NCBI GenBank assembly: GCA_030427735.1 | Contig: JAUIBP010000006.1 | Location: forward strand, 62,001 to 126,000 | DNA from: Bacteroidia bacterium | GTDB taxonomy: Bacteria > Bacteroidota > Bacteroidia > Flavobacteriales > Flavobacteriaceae | DNA: 64,000 nucleotides | Reading direction: 5' to 3' | Shown here: positions 35,245-45,303 of the stretch, piece after piece | Position numbering within the stretch: the stretch's first letter is position 1 | Layout: each line of letters opens with the position of its first letter | The notes under the pieces: model-generated | The model's database searches: none | Seen by the model: the letters and a program-made list of their open reading frames with translations, nothing else | Told to the model about the DNA's origin: nothing | Position numbers and translations under genes: made by a program

Positions 35245-37389
35245 ATGAAAAGGAATTATATATATTTAGTGGTACTGTTATTATTGGCCTTTGCGTCATG
35301 CAGTTTTACTACAAAAACGTTTACCAATCCAGATAAGGATAAATTATTAGTTCAAGTTATTACCTATGTGCTAGAGCGTGGGCATTTCGATCCGAAAGCT
35401 TTAGATGACAATTTTTCAGAAGAAGTTTACAATAATTACTTACAAGCTTTAGATCCTTTAAAGCGTTATTTTTACGATTCGGATATTAAAGAATTCGAGG
35501 CTTACAAAAACAGTATAGACGACCAGTTAAAAGAATACGATATTTCTTTTTTCAATTTAACTCACGAACGTCTGTTACAGCGTTTAGAAGAGTCTAAAGC
35601 GATTTATAAAGACGTGCTTAGCACCCCTTTTGATTATTCTATAGACGAAGAGTTTAATGCCGATTATAAAGATAAGGCTTACGTGAAGAATAAAAAGGAA
35701 ATGAAAGAGCGTTGGAGAAAGCAATTAAAGTTTCAAACCATTGCTAACTACGATGATATTCAGACCGAAGAGCACCGTAACAAGCAAAACGATCCTGCTT
35801 ACAAAATAAAAAGCAATAAAGATATTGAAGCTGAAGCCAGAAAAACTACAAGCAAATCTATAGACAATTATTACACCGATTATATAGACGATTTAGAGCG
35901 TAAAGATTGGTTTGCGATGTATGTAAATGCAGTGGTAGAAGAATTCGATCCGCATACCTTTTATTTTGCTCCAGAAGACAAAGATCGTTTCGATCAGCAA
36001 ATGTCTGGTAAGTTAGAGGGTATCGGAGCTCGATTACAAAAGAAAATGGACAATACTAAAATTGTCGAGCTTATTTCTGGAGGACCAGCTTGGAGAGGTA
36101 AAGAGTTGGAAGTTGGCGATATTATAGTAAAAGTACGTCAGGAAGGTGAAAAGGAAGCCGTAAATATAGTGGGTATGCGTTTAGACGATGCCATAAAATA
36201 TATAAAAGGCCCAAAAGGAACCAAAGTCACTTTAACCATTAAAAAGGTAGATGGAACCGTTAAAGATGTATCTATTGTTAGAGATATCGTAGAGTTGGAA
36301 GAAACTTATGCCAAGTCTTCAATCGTTAAGAAAAACGGTGTGAACTATGGTGTTATTAATCTGCCTAAATTTTATGTAGATTTTGATGATTATAAAAGTA
36401 GAAATGCAGCTTCCGACATCAAAAAGGAAATCGATAGATTAAAAGAAGCCGACATGAAAGGTCTGGTTATCGATTTAAGAAATAACGGAGGAGGGTCGTT
36501 ACAAACCGTAGTCGATATGGCTGGATTGTTTATAGAGGAAGGTCCTGTGGTGCAAGTACGTTCTACAGGCGAGCCAAAAGAAATTTTAAGAGATACCGAT
36601 AAATCTATAGAATGGGATGGGCCATTAGTAATTTTGGTAAACGAATTGTCGGCATCGGCATCAGAAATTTTAGCTGCTGCCATGCAAGATTACAAACGTG
36701 CCATTATTATAGGTAGCAAACAAACCTACGGAAAAGGTACTGTGCAAAATGTATTGGATTTAAACAGAATGGTGCGTAATAATAGCAATGGCGATTTAGG
36801 CGCTTTAAAGTTAACAACGCAAAAATTCTACCGAATTAATGGCGGATCTACGCAGCTAGAAGGTGTTAAAAGCGATGTTGTGGTTCCAGACCGCTATAGC
36901 TTTATAGATATAGGTGAAAAAGATCAAGAAAATCCGTTGCCTTGGGATAAAATAGCTCCAGCCGATTATACGGTATGGGGAAATTATTTCGATTACGATT
37001 CTACGATTCAAAAGAGTAAAGAGCGAATGAGCAATAACGAGCAATTGAATTTAATTGCTGAAAATGCAAAGTGGATCAAATTAAAGATGGATGAAAATAC
37101 TTTTAATTTAAATTACGAAAAGTATAAAGAGAAATTAGAGCTTAACGAAGAAGAAGGTAAACAGTTCGATAAAATCTCTACCTATAAATCGAATTTAACT
37201 TACGAGTCTTTACCTTACGAAAGTGCATTGTTCGAAAAAGATTCTACTTTAAAAGAAAAACGTGACCGTTGGCACGAAAGCTTAACGCAAGATGTTTATA
37301 TGGAAGAAGCTGTTCATGTGTTAGAAGATTTAAAAATGTCTTACGCTATTAAAAAAGTGGCTTCTACATCTGCCGAGGTAAAAAATTAG
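35245..37389 (+). CDS. Carboxy-terminal (tail-specific) processing protease, S41 family
   Basis: About 714 residues starting MKRNYIYLVVLLLLAFASCSF, a lipoprotein-type signal with Cys near 19. An N-terminal helical domain is followed by a PDZ domain at about 250-340 (LEGIGARLQKKMD, GDIIVKVRQ), the S41 protease core with LRNNGGGSL, catalytic Ser in NELSASASEIL and Lys in TYGKGTVQ, and a C-terminal DUF3340-like helical domain. It degrades periplasmic proteins from their C-terminus. The frame is open from 35152 with a TTG and a later ATG (35227), but the signal peptide decides the start. Confidence 0.93.
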   Translation: MKRNYIYLVVLLLLAFASCSFTTKTFTNPDKDKLLVQVITYVLERGHFDPKALDDNFSEEVYNNYLQALDPLKRYFYDSDIKEFEAYKNSIDDQLKEYDISFFNLTHERLLQRLEESKAIYKDVLSTPFDYSIDEEFNADYKDKAYVKNKKEMKERWRKQLKFQTIANYDDIQTEEHRNKQNDPAYKIKSNKDIEAEARKTTSKSIDNYYTDYIDDLERKDWFAMYVNAVVEEFDPHTFYFAPEDKDRFDQQMSGKLEGIGARLQKKMDNTKIVELISGGPAWRGKELEVGDIIVKVRQEGEKEAVNIVGMRLDDAIKYIKGPKGTKVTLTIKKVDGTVKDVSIVRDIVELEETYAKSSIVKKNGVNYGVINLPKFYVDFDDYKSRNAASDIKKEIDRLKEADMKGLVIDLRNNGGGSLQTVVDMAGLFIEEGPVVQVRSTGEPKEILRDTDKSIEWDGPLVILVNELSASASEILAAAMQDYKRAIIIGSKQTYGKGTVQNVLDLNRMVRNNSNGDLGALKLTTQKFYRINGGSTQLEGVKSDVVVPDRYSFIDIGEKDQENPLPWDKIAPADYTVWGNYFDYDSTIQKSKERMSNNEQLNLIAENAKWIKLKMDENTFNLNYEKYKEKLELNEEEGKQFDKISTYKSNLTYESLPYESALFEKDSTLKEKRDRWHESLTQDVYMEEAVHVLEDLKMSYAIKKVASTSAEVKN

Positions 37390-37400
37390 TTCTTTTTTGA

Positions 37401-38495
37401 ATGGATGGTAAAACACAGTCCTTAAAACAATTAGCGCTCCAAAAATTTAAACACAATTTTTGGGGCGTTTTTAGTTTCTGTTTTATAGTTGTTGTGGGGT
37501 TAATAGCTGTGTTTGCCTATGTTTTGGCTCCAGATAATTCGCAGCATGCCAACCAAATGCACTTGGCAATACATTCTAAAAAACCAGGCTTTACGGTGCA
37601 AATGCTTACGTTGCCTTCGGCGGCTAACCAGAATCAAAACGCTTTAGAGAAATTGTTTTTTGGGGATATAAATGCCAATACAGAAACACCTATTCTAACG
37701 AATAACCTGCAATCGGGAACTTTATATTACACCGAATATGCATCCGACGGCTTACAGGGAGAAAATAAACAAATAGATGTTTCTTCATTTTCTAAAACAG
37801 AAATCGATAAATTAATTTTGGAAAAAACATTTTATTTAGGAACCGATAAATACGGGAGAGATGTGCTTAGTCGGATTCTTGTAGGCGCTAGAATTTCATT
37901 TTTTATTGGTTTTGTGGCCGTATTTATTGCTTTGGTCATAGGTTTGTTGTTAGGAAGTGTTGCGGGGTATTACGGCGGTAAAATTGATGCCCTTATTATG
38001 TGGTTGATTAACGTTACGTGGTCTATCCCTACATTATTATTGGTTATAGCTATTACATTGGCTTTGGGAAAAGGGTTTTGGCAAGTGTTTATTGCAGTGG
38101 GCTTAACCATGTGGGTAGAGGTGGCACGTGTAGTACGTGGGCAAATCATCAGCGCTAAAGAGCAGCAGTATGTTACCGCGGCTCGTGCTTTAGGATATAC
38201 CGATTATAGAATTATTACTAAACACATTTTGCCAAATGTTATGGCGCCCGTAATTGTTATTTGTGCTGCTAATTTTGCATCGGCAATATTAATAGAAAGC
38301 GGACTCAGTTTTTTAGGGATAGGCGCTCAGCCACCTATGGCCAGTTGGGGCGCAATGATTAAAGATCATTACAATTATATTATTCTAGGTAAGCCTTATT
38401 TGGCAGTTATTCCCGGACTTTGTATCATGAGCTTGGTCATGGCGTTTATGTTAATTGGAAATGCGCTTAGAGATGCGCTGGATGTTAAAAATTAA
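37401..38495 (+). CDS. ABC transporter permease, DppC/OppC family
   Basis: A 364-residue inner-membrane permease with the OppC-type N-terminal domain, a roughly 90-residue periplasmic segment after helix 1, and the binding-protein-dependent transport core ([25 protein letters not shown], then the EAA loop [26 protein letters not shown]). It should form one half of a peptide-type channel. No partner permease, ATPase or binding protein is nearby. It starts 11 bases after the protease gene and its 3' end overlaps engB tail to tail by four bases. Confidence 0.9.
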   Translation: MDGKTQSLKQLALQKFKHNFWGVFSFCFIVVVGLIAVFAYVLAPDNSQHANQMHLAIHSKKPGFTVQMLTLPSAANQNQNALEKLFFGDINANTETPILTNNLQSGTLYYTEYASDGLQGENKQIDVSSFSKTEIDKLILEKTFYLGTDKYGRDVLSRILVGARISFFIGFVAVFIALVIGLLLGSVAGYYGGKIDALIMWLINVTWSIPTLLLVIAITLALGKGFWQVFIAVGLTMWVEVARVVRGQIISAKEQQYVTAARALGYTDYRIITKHILPNVMAPVIVICAANFASAILIESGLSFLGIGAQPPMASWGAMIKDHYNYIILGKPYLAVIPGLCIMSLVMAFMLIGNALRDALDVKN

Positions 38496-39097
38496 TCTCT
38501 ATTAAGGTTATTGTTAATAGTTTCTATATAATTTAAAAGCTCGTCTTTGCCAATTGTTTTGCTAGATGAAGTAATAAAATAGTTAGGTATTTCTTCCCAA
38601 GTTTCTAAAAGAATATTTTTATAGGCTTCTATGTGGTTTTCGATGGCCTTGGGTTTTAACTTATCGGCTTTGGTGAAAATAATCGAAAACGGAATGCCGT
38701 GTTCTCCAAGCCAGGCCATAAATTCTAAATCTATGGGTTGTGGCGTGTGGCGAATATCTACTAAAACAAAGGCTGACACTAATTGTTCGCGCTTTGAAAA
38801 ATATTCTGTAATAAATTTCTGAAAGACTTTCTTTGTGCTTTTAGATACGCGGGCATAACCGTAACCAGGTAAATCTACCAGGTACCAATTTTTATTAATT
38901 ATAAAGTGGTTTATAAGCTGGGTTTTTCCTGGTCTACCAGATGTTTTTGCTAGACTTTTTCTGTGCGTAAGCATGTTAATTAGCGACGATTTCCCCACGT
39001 TACTACGCCCTATAAAGGCATACTCGGGTAATCGGTCTTTCGGACATTTTTTTACATCCGAATTACTCATTACAAACTCAGCAGATTTAATTTCCAT
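38492..39097 (-). CDS. engB: Ribosome biogenesis GTP-binding protein EngB/YihA
   Basis: A 201-residue TRAFAC GTPase needed for late 50S assembly. It has G1 [11 protein letters not shown]2-region [12 protein letters not shown]3 DLPGYGYA and G4 FTKADK. Normal length, and single-domain. It follows the alpha/beta hydrolase gene on the same strand with a 4-base gap. Confidence 0.95.
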   Translation of the reverse strand: MEIKSAEFVMSNSDVKKCPKDRLPEYAFIGRSNVGKSSLINMLTHRKSLAKTSGRPGKTQLINHFIINKNWYLVDLPGYGYARVSKSTKKVFQKFITEYFSKREQLVSAFVLVDIRHTPQPIDLEFMAWLGEHGIPFSIIFTKADKLKPKAIENHIEAYKNILLETWEEIPNYFITSSSKTIGKDELLNYIETINNNLNRD

Positions 39098-39101
39098 TAA
39101 C

Positions 39102-39866
39102 TTATAGTTTTCTGGCCTTTAGCCAAGCGTCTAATAATGTGTTAAACTCATCGGGGTGCTCCATCATGGCTGCATGCCCACATTTATCAATCCAAAATAG
39201 ATCTGAATCTGGTAGTAAATCGTGGAATTCAGTAGCGACCTCTGGAGGTGTTACAATGTCATTCTTACCCCAAATTATACAGGTTGGGGTGTTCATATTA
39301 GGTAAATCTTTAGCCATATTATGTCTTATAGCGCTTTTGGCTATGGCTAAGGTTTTTATAAGCTTGTTTCTGTCGTTTACGGTTTCATAAACTTCATCTA
39401 CAATCTCTTTTGTGGCAACAGCGGGATCGTAAAATACGTCTTGAGCTTTCTTTTTAATAACTTCGTAATCGCTGCGTTTAGTGTAGCCGCTTCCCATAGC
39501 GCTTTCGTAAAGTCCTGAGCTTCCAGTTATAACAAGTGCTTTAACTTTTTTGGGATAGAGTTTGGTGTGATAAAGCCCGATGTGGCCTCCTAAAGAATTT
39601 CCTAACAGAATAACATCGTTAAATCCTTTAAACGCTATAAAATCATGAAGGTATTTTGCAAAACTTTTAACATTGGTTTTAAGCAAACTCATGGTGTATA
39701 TGGGGAGCTCTGGGATTATAATTTTATAACCCTTAGCGCTAAAATAATCGGTAACAGCGTCAAAATTACTAAGGCCTCCCATTAGTCCGTGAAGCACGAT
39801 TATAGGCTGACCTTCTCCTACTTCTAGGTAGCTAAATTTGTTCTCTTTCTTTAAGCGATGCGTCAT
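39102..39866 (-). CDS. Alpha/beta hydrolase
   Basis: About 254 residues with the alpha/beta-hydrolase core: oxyanion region [11 protein letters not shown], nucleophile elbow [11 protein letters not shown], acid in [12 protein letters not shown] and His in [14 protein letters not shown] short cap lies at about 130-190. The substrate cannot be told from sequence. The frame opens at 39908, but the methionine at 39866 gives a start closer to the conserved fold; the true start is uncertain. Precedes engB. Confidence 0.88.
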   Translation of the reverse strand: MTHRLKKENKFSYLEVGEGQPIIVLHGLMGGLSNFDAVTDYFSAKGYKIIIPELPIYTMSLLKTNVKSFAKYLHDFIAFKGFNDVILLGNSLGGHIGLYHTKLYPKKVKALVITGSSGLYESAMGSGYTKRSDYEVIKKKAQDVFYDPAVATKEIVDEVYETVNDRNKLIKTLAIAKSAIRHNMAKDLPNMNTPTCIIWGKNDIVTPPEVATEFHDLLPDSDLFWIDKCGHAAMMEHPDEFNTLLDAWLKARKL

Positions 39867-40083
39867 TAATTGTTCATTGTCGTCAAAAAACAAATATAGG
39901 TATTTCATTCGTATAATGGCGAATTTAATGCATTAGTGCTAAAAATGTTTCCTTACGAGATATCAACAAACCCTTGGGATTTAAATTACCACAAAGTAAT
40001 TGCTTTAATATCAATATTTAAAGGGTGTTCTGGGGTTGTGTAGGCGTTTTTAAATGGTCGATAATCGAAAATTTATCAACAAA

Positions 40084-40109
40084 GTGGTATAATGTGGTAA
40101 AAAGTGGTA
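40084..40109 (+). repeat. Three direct GTGGTA repeats at 10-bp spacing, probable MraZ operator
   Basis: GTGGTA occurs at 40084, 40094 and 40104, each exactly one helical turn apart, just upstream of the mraZ -7 element. MraZ of Escherichia coli binds three direct TGGG-type repeats spaced by 10 bp before its own gene. The same arrangement here, with TGGT cores, is best read as the autoregulatory operator of the division cluster. The middle repeat falls at the -33 position. Confidence 0.75.
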
Positions 40110-40119
40110 TATTTTTCAA

Positions 40120-40127
40120 TATATTTG
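40120..40127 (+). promoter_or_regulatory. -7 element of the mraZ/dcw promoter
   Basis: TATATTTG fits TAnnTTTG exactly, 33 bases before the mraZ start codon. No plain TTG lies at the right distance; a TGG of the middle GTGGTA repeat occupies the -33 position with a 22-base spacer, so a bound repressor would block polymerase. Confidence 0.65.
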
Positions 40128-40159
40128 AAAAACAAAGAATCTAATTTCAAGAAATTGTT

Positions 40160-40630
40160 TTGAACTCATTAATAGGCACATACGAATGCAAAGTTGATGC
40201 GAAAGGGCGCTTAATGTTGCCTAGTCCGCTGAAAAAGCAGTTGAGTGCCGTGTTGCAGGATGGGTTTGTATTGAAGCGTTCGGTGTTTAATGCGTGTTTA
40301 GAATTGTATCCCATGCAGGAGTGGAATGCCTTAATGCAAAAAATAAACAAACTTAATAGATTCAAGAAAAAGAACAACGATTTTATTCGCAAGTTCACTG
40401 CAGGTGTTAAGTTGCTTGAGGTAGATGGTACGGGAAGAATTTTGATTCCGAAAGACTTGGCTGTTTTTGGAGGAATTTCTAAAGAGATTGTGGTGGCGTC
40501 TGCAGTAAATATTGTTGAGATTTGGGATAAAGATAAATACGAACAAAGCATAAGTGGTTCGGCTGATGATTTTGCAGATTTAGCTGAAGAGGTTATGGGG
40601 CAAGACGATGATGAATATGGAATATCATAA
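40160..40630 (+). CDS. mraZ: Transcriptional regulator MraZ
   Basis: A 156-residue DNA-binding protein with two AbrB-like beta-hairpin repeats, DAKGRLMLPSPLK in the first half and DGTGRILIPKDLA in the second, the MraZ signature. The start is TTG: an in-frame TAA lies at 40142 and no ATG occurs between it and the conserved SLIGTYECK. In other bacteria MraZ assembles into ring oligomers and represses the dcw genes. The last 23 bases overlap rsmH. Confidence 0.94.
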   Translation: MNSLIGTYECKVDAKGRLMLPSPLKKQLSAVLQDGFVLKRSVFNACLELYPMQEWNALMQKINKLNRFKKKNNDFIRKFTAGVKLLEVDGTGRILIPKDLAVFGGISKEIVVASAVNIVEIWDKDKYEQSISGSADDFADLAEEVMGQDDDEYGIS

Positions 40631-41513
40631 CCCAGTACTATTAAAGGAGACTGTAGATGGTCTTAATATTAAGGAAGACGGCGTTTATGTAGATGTAACT
40701 TTTGGTGGCGGTGGGCACAGTAAAGAAATTCTAAGACGTTTAGGCGCTCGCGGAAAATTATTTGCTTTTGATCAGGATGTTGATGCACTCGATAATGCAA
40801 TTGATGATGATAGATTTCAGCTGATACACGAGAACTTTAGATACATAAAACGGTTTTTAAGGTTTTATGGGGTGAAGCAGGTTGATGGTGTTCTTGCAGA
40901 TTTTGGAGTGTCTTCGCATCAGTTTGATGTTGCAGAGCGCGGGTTTTCTACGCGATTTGAATCGGATTTAGATATGCGAATGAATCAGAATAATCAGTTG
41001 TCTGCCTATCATGTGGTGAATGAGTATGAGGAAGGTCAGTTGCGTGATGTGTTGTGGCAGTATGGCGAGTTGCGATCTGCAGCGGCAATGGCTCGAGAAA
41101 TTGTAAAGCAGCGCGAGTTGGAGCCTGTAAAAACCAGTGAGCAATTAAAGGCTATTTTGCGTCGTTTTTTGCCGCCTAGAAAAGAGAATAAAATTTTGGC
41201 TCAAATTTATCAGGCGATAAGAATTGAAGTGAATCAGGAGATTGAAGTGTTGAAAGAATTTTTGTTACAAACACCAGAAATTTTAAAGCCAGAAGGACGC
41301 CTGAGTTTGATTTCGTATCATTCGTTAGAAGATCGTTTAGTGAAGCGATTTATTAGAAATGGCATGTTTGAAGGAGAACCGGAGCGAGATATGTTTGGGA
41401 ATTTTGAAGTGCCGTTGCAAAAAGTTGGTGGTTTAATTGTGCCAACTCAAGAAGAGATTAAAGTAAATAATAGGGCGCGTAGTGCAAAATTGCGCATCGC
41501 CGAAAAAATATGA
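40608..41513 (+). CDS. rsmH: 16S rRNA (cytosine-1402 N4) methyltransferase
   Basis: A 301-residue SAM-dependent methyltransferase. It shows HNPVLLKETVDGL, the SAM motif VDVTFGGGGHSKEIL, ADFGVSSHQFD, RGFSTRFESDLDMRM and LISYHSLEDRLVKRF, the RsmH family blocks. Three clustered ATG codons (40608, 40611, 40617) make the exact start ambiguous. It overlaps mraZ by 23 bases and ftsL by four. Confidence 0.96.
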   Translation: MMNMEYHNPVLLKETVDGLNIKEDGVYVDVTFGGGGHSKEILRRLGARGKLFAFDQDVDALDNAIDDDRFQLIHENFRYIKRFLRFYGVKQVDGVLADFGVSSHQFDVAERGFSTRFESDLDMRMNQNNQLSAYHVVNEYEEGQLRDVLWQYGELRSAAAMAREIVKQRELEPVKTSEQLKAILRRFLPPRKENKILAQIYQAIRIEVNQEIEVLKEFLLQTPEILKPEGRLSLISYHSLEDRLVKRFIRNGMFEGEPERDMFGNFEVPLQKVGGLIVPTQEEIKVNNRARSAKLRIAEKI

Positions 41514-41827
41514 AAAAAAGGTTTTACAGCATATTAAGAGGAACGTTTTTGGTGAGCGACGACTCATTTAAAAACTGGCGCGGAATTCTTTTTGTGTTTG
41601 CATTGGCCTTTGTAATGATAGCGAGTTCGCATCGTGCCGATAAGAAAGTGCATGAAATTGCGCGGCTTAACAACGAAGTTAAAGAGCTTCGGTCTGCGTT
41701 TGTAGATGGGCGCTCGCGATTAATGCGGCTTAAAATGGAGTCGACTGTAGTAAGTAAAATGGCGGTTAAGGGCTTGGCGCCTTCCGAAATTCCGCCGCAA
41801 AAAGTAAAAGTTAAATCTAAACAATAA
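41510..41827 (+). CDS. FtsL-like cell division protein
   Basis: A 105-residue single-pass protein: short cytosolic N-terminus, one membrane helix at about 25-42 (GILFVFALAFVMIASS), then a coiled-coil-like helix (HEIARLNNEVKELRSAF). This is the FtsL plan, and position between rsmH and ftsI is that of ftsL in dcw clusters. Sequence similarity to FtsL is always weak, so the call rests on plan and position. Confidence 0.85.
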   Translation: MKKRFYSILRGTFLVSDDSFKNWRGILFVFALAFVMIASSHRADKKVHEIARLNNEVKELRSAFVDGRSRLMRLKMESTVVSKMAVKGLAPSEIPPQKVKVKSKQ

Positions 41828-41835
41828 GTTCTAGC

Positions 41836-43842
41836 TTGGCAACTAACGAGAAGAACATAATTAGGCGATTGTATTTTATAGCAGGATGTATGTTCCTCTT
41901 TGCTATAGCTGTGGTGTTTAAATTGTTTTCTATACAATTTGTACATGGCGAAAAATATAGAAGCTTAGCGGAAAAGCGAACGGTAAAAACGGTGGTTATT
42001 CCTGCTAATCGCGGTAATGTTTACGATTCCGAAGGGAGCTTGTTGGCAACTTCTGTGCCTAAATACGATATTCGTTTTGATGCGTTAACCCCGTCGCCAA
42101 AAACTTTCGAAAAATATTTAAAGCCGTTGTGCGATTCGCTCGAGAAATTCGGAGGAAAATCATCAGCTTATTATCAAAAGTCGTTACGTCAAGCGCGAGC
42201 TAATAAAAATAGATATCATCTCTTAGCAAGGAATATTGGGTATTCGGAGTACATCCGAATGCGCAATTTTCCATTATTAAATTTAGGTGCATTTAAAGGT
42301 GGATTGATTGTAGAGCAAAAAACCAAGCGCGAGCACCCTATGGGGGGTATTGCAGAGCGCACCATTGGTTACGAACGTATAGATGACGATGGTAATGTAA
42401 CGCGGCCAGGTATTGATGGCGCATTTGGTGTAAAGTATTTGCGCGGAACAAATGGTAAGCGGCTAAAGCAAAGTATTGGTAAGGGGCAATGGAAACCTAT
42501 TGCCGATTATAATCAAGTAGAGCCAAAAGATGGTTACGATGTGTATACCACCATAAATGTAAATATTCAGGATATTGCCCATCATGCTTTGTTAAAGCAG
42601 TTGGAGTATTATGAGGCCGAGCACGGTTGCGTGGTGGTTATGGAAGTGGAGACTGGCGAGATTAGAGCTATTTCTAATTTAGGTCGCACAAAAAACGGTA
42701 CGTATTACGAAAAACTGAATTATGCAGTAGGCGAATCGCACGAGCCAGGATCGACGTTTAAAACTATGGCGCTTATGGCGGCTTTAGAAGATGGGATTGT
42801 AGATACATCAACTGTAGTTGATACAGGGCGGGGAAGAAAGCGGTTTTATGGCCGTACCATTACAGATTCGCATCATGGCGGCTTTGGCGAAATTTCCGTG
42901 GCAAGATCGTTAGAGGTGTCTTCCAATATCGGTTTAGCGACCATTATAGATGATGGGTATTCTAAACAGCCAGAAAAATTCATCAATCGTATTAAGGATT
43001 GGAAATTAGATCAGCCTTTTGGTATATCTATTATAGGGGAGGGCGATCCGGTTATTCCAGAGCCTGGTCACCCAATATGGAGTAAAAACGCCTTGCCGTC
43101 TATGGCTTATGGATACAATATGGAATTAACTCCTTTGCAAACGTTAACCTTTTATAATGCGATTGCAAATGATGGTGTTATGGTAAAACCGCGTTTTATT
43201 AGAGAGGTAAGAGAGTTAAACAAAGAGATTGAAGTGTTTGATAAGGAAGTGATCAATGATAAAATCTGTTCAGATAAAACTTTAGGTGAAATTCGTGAAA
43301 TACTGAAAAACGTTGTGGTTCGTGGTACGGGGAAATCGTTATACAATCCATATTTCTCTATGGCGGGAAAAACAGGTACGGCTAAAACAGAATATTGGAT
43401 GAAAGATTGGGAGGGGTCGCCGCGTTATGTGTCTTCTTTTGCTGGGTATTTTCCAGCCGATCATCCCAAGTATTCTTGTATTGTGGTTGTTCATAAACCG
43501 AGTACCAAAAAAGGATATTATGGAGCCGATGTGTCTGGTCCTGTGTTTAAGCGCATTGCTCAAAAAATATTTACAGATACCCCGATTATTGATGAGGTAG
43601 AAACTTTAGAGGTGGTAGATAAACCTATAGAACAGGAATTTGAAGGGTATTTTGAAACGGCTCAAAAATACAAAACCATCATGCCTAGAGTGGTAGGTTT
43701 GCCAGTTATGGATGCCATTGCTTTATTAGAAAATTTAGGTTTAGATGTAGAGCTTTCGGGTTTAGGAAAAGTGAAAAAACAATCAATTCCTGAAGGACAA
43801 AAAATAAAAAAGAATCAAAAAGTAGTGTTAGAAGTATCGTGA
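41836..43842 (+). CDS. ftsI: Division-specific penicillin-binding protein with PASTA domain
   Basis: A 668-residue septal transpeptidase. There is one N-terminal membrane helix (about 11-30), a pedestal domain, and a transpeptidase domain with SxxK in GSTFKTMA, SxN in VSSNIG and KTG in AGKTGTAKT. A C-terminal PASTA domain (PRVVGLPVMDAIALLENLGL... to the end) is present. It cross-links septal peptidoglycan with FtsW. The only start codon near the conserved N-terminus is TTG at 41836. Confidence 0.95.
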   Translation: MATNEKNIIRRLYFIAGCMFLFAIAVVFKLFSIQFVHGEKYRSLAEKRTVKTVVIPANRGNVYDSEGSLLATSVPKYDIRFDALTPSPKTFEKYLKPLCDSLEKFGGKSSAYYQKSLRQARANKNRYHLLARNIGYSEYIRMRNFPLLNLGAFKGGLIVEQKTKREHPMGGIAERTIGYERIDDDGNVTRPGIDGAFGVKYLRGTNGKRLKQSIGKGQWKPIADYNQVEPKDGYDVYTTINVNIQDIAHHALLKQLEYYEAEHGCVVVMEVETGEIRAISNLGRTKNGTYYEKLNYAVGESHEPGSTFKTMALMAALEDGIVDTSTVVDTGRGRKRFYGRTITDSHHGGFGEISVARSLEVSSNIGLATIIDDGYSKQPEKFINRIKDWKLDQPFGISIIGEGDPVIPEPGHPIWSKNALPSMAYGYNMELTPLQTLTFYNAIANDGVMVKPRFIREVRELNKEIEVFDKEVINDKICSDKTLGEIREILKNVVVRGTGKSLYNPYFSMAGKTGTAKTEYWMKDWEGSPRYVSSFAGYFPADHPKYSCIVVVHKPSTKKGYYGADVSGPVFKRIAQKIFTDTPIIDEVETLEVVDKPIEQEFEGYFETAQKYKTIMPRVVGLPVMDAIALLENLGLDVELSGLGKVKKQSIPEGQKIKKNQKVVLEVS

Positions 43843-45302
43843 GTTTATTAAAAGACATATTGTATAAAGTGGCTATTGATGCAGTGGTAGGAAACACCAA
43901 CGTGCACGTTAATACCATTGTTTTCGATTCTCGCAAAGTCGTGTTGAACGATGTTTTTGTGGCAGTAAGCGGTACGTTGTCCGATGGTCATGCATTTATC
44001 GATACGGCTGTTAAGCAAGGGGCTTTAGTTGTAGTTTGCGAGCGTATGCCTGAGCATATTGTTAATGGTGTAACTTATGTGCAGGTGGCAGACTCTAAAG
44101 TGGCTTTGGCGGTTATGGCTTCTAATTATTATGGAAATCCTTCCGAGAATTTAAAATTAGTTGGTGTTACGGGAACTAACGGAAAAACAACCGTTGCTAC
44201 TTTGTTGTATCAACTATTTAAAAAGGCGGGATACAAAGTAGGTCTTTTGTCTACTGTTAAGATTTTAGTTGATGATGTTGAATATAAGGCAACGCATACA
44301 ACACCAGATTCTCTGACTATTAATAAATATTTGAGTTTGATGAATGTTGAAGGTGTTGAGTATTGTTTTATGGAGGTGAGTTCGCATGGAGTTCATCAAA
44401 AACGAACTGAAGGATTACATTTTGTAGGCGGTGTATTTACGAATTTGTCACACGACCATTTAGATTATCATAACACTTTTGCTGAGTATCGCGATGTTAA
44501 AAAATCGTTTTTCGATCACTTGCCAAAATCGGCATTTGCTTTAGTAAATGTAGATGATAAAAATGGCGAAATCATGCTTCAAAATACAAAGGCAAAAAAG
44601 CATACTTATGCCCTAAAAAGTTATGCCGATTATAAAGCACAGATTTTAGAAAATCAATTTACAGGCTTGTTGCTTAAAATTAACGAAAGCGAAGTCTGGG
44701 TGCGTTTAATCGGGGCGTTTAACGCATACAATTTACTGGCTATTTATGGAGTTTCAGAATTATTGGGCTTAGGAAAAGATGAGATTTTACGTTTGTTAAG
44801 TAGCCTTGAAAGCGTGAGTGGTCGCTTTCAGTACCTTATTTCCGATACGCATGTTACAGCTATTGTAGATTATGCACATACCCCTGATGCATTAAAAAAT
44901 GTTTTGGAGACCGTTAATAGCATTCGTACTAAAAACGAAGCATTAATTACGGTTGTAGGTTGCGGGGGCGATCGCGACAAAACAAAACGACCTAAAATGG
45001 GGCAGATAGCTGCGGCTTTAAGTACTAAAATCATTTTTACAAGTGATAACCCAAGAGGCGAAGTGCCCGAAACTATTATAGAAGATATCGAAAAAGGGGT
45101 AGAGCCTCAAGATTTTAAAAAAACGATGTCTATTGTAGATAGAAAGCAAGCTATAAAAACAGCTTGCCAATTGGCGCAGCCAAACGATATTATATTAATT
45201 GCCGGAAAGGGGCACGAAACCTATCAGGAGATTAAAGGCGAACGCTTCGATTTCGACGACTTTAAAATTGTAAAAGACTATTTAAAACAGTTAGAAAAAT
45301 AA
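43839..45302 (+). CDS. murE: UDP-MurNAc-tripeptide synthetase, meso-diaminopimelate type
   Basis: A 487-residue Mur ligase adding the third stem amino acid. The ATP loop reads [11 protein letters not shown], the carbamylated-Lys region is present, and [10 protein letters not shown] carries the DNPR motif that selects meso-diaminopimelate, so the wall is the usual Gram-negative A1gamma type. It starts with GTG and overlaps ftsI by four bases. Confidence 0.96.
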   Translation: MSLLKDILYKVAIDAVVGNTNVHVNTIVFDSRKVVLNDVFVAVSGTLSDGHAFIDTAVKQGALVVVCERMPEHIVNGVTYVQVADSKVALAVMASNYYGNPSENLKLVGVTGTNGKTTVATLLYQLFKKAGYKVGLLSTVKILVDDVEYKATHTTPDSLTINKYLSLMNVEGVEYCFMEVSSHGVHQKRTEGLHFVGGVFTNLSHDHLDYHNTFAEYRDVKKSFFDHLPKSAFALVNVDDKNGEIMLQNTKAKKHTYALKSYADYKAQILENQFTGLLLKINESEVWVRLIGAFNAYNLLAIYGVSELLGLGKDEILRLLSSLESVSGRFQYLISDTHVTAIVDYAHTPDALKNVLETVNSIRTKNEALITVVGCGGDRDKTKRPKMGQIAAALSTKIIFTSDNPRGEVPETIIEDIEKGVEPQDFKKTMSIVDRKQAIKTACQLAQPNDIILIAGKGHETYQEIKGERFDFDDFKIVKDYLKQLEK

Positions 45303-45303
45303 T

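Noticed and set aside
40147-40551. 134-codon frame antisense to mraZ
   Set aside because: A shadow of mraZ coding periodicity; its low-complexity Ser/Leu/Phe-rich product resembles no protein.
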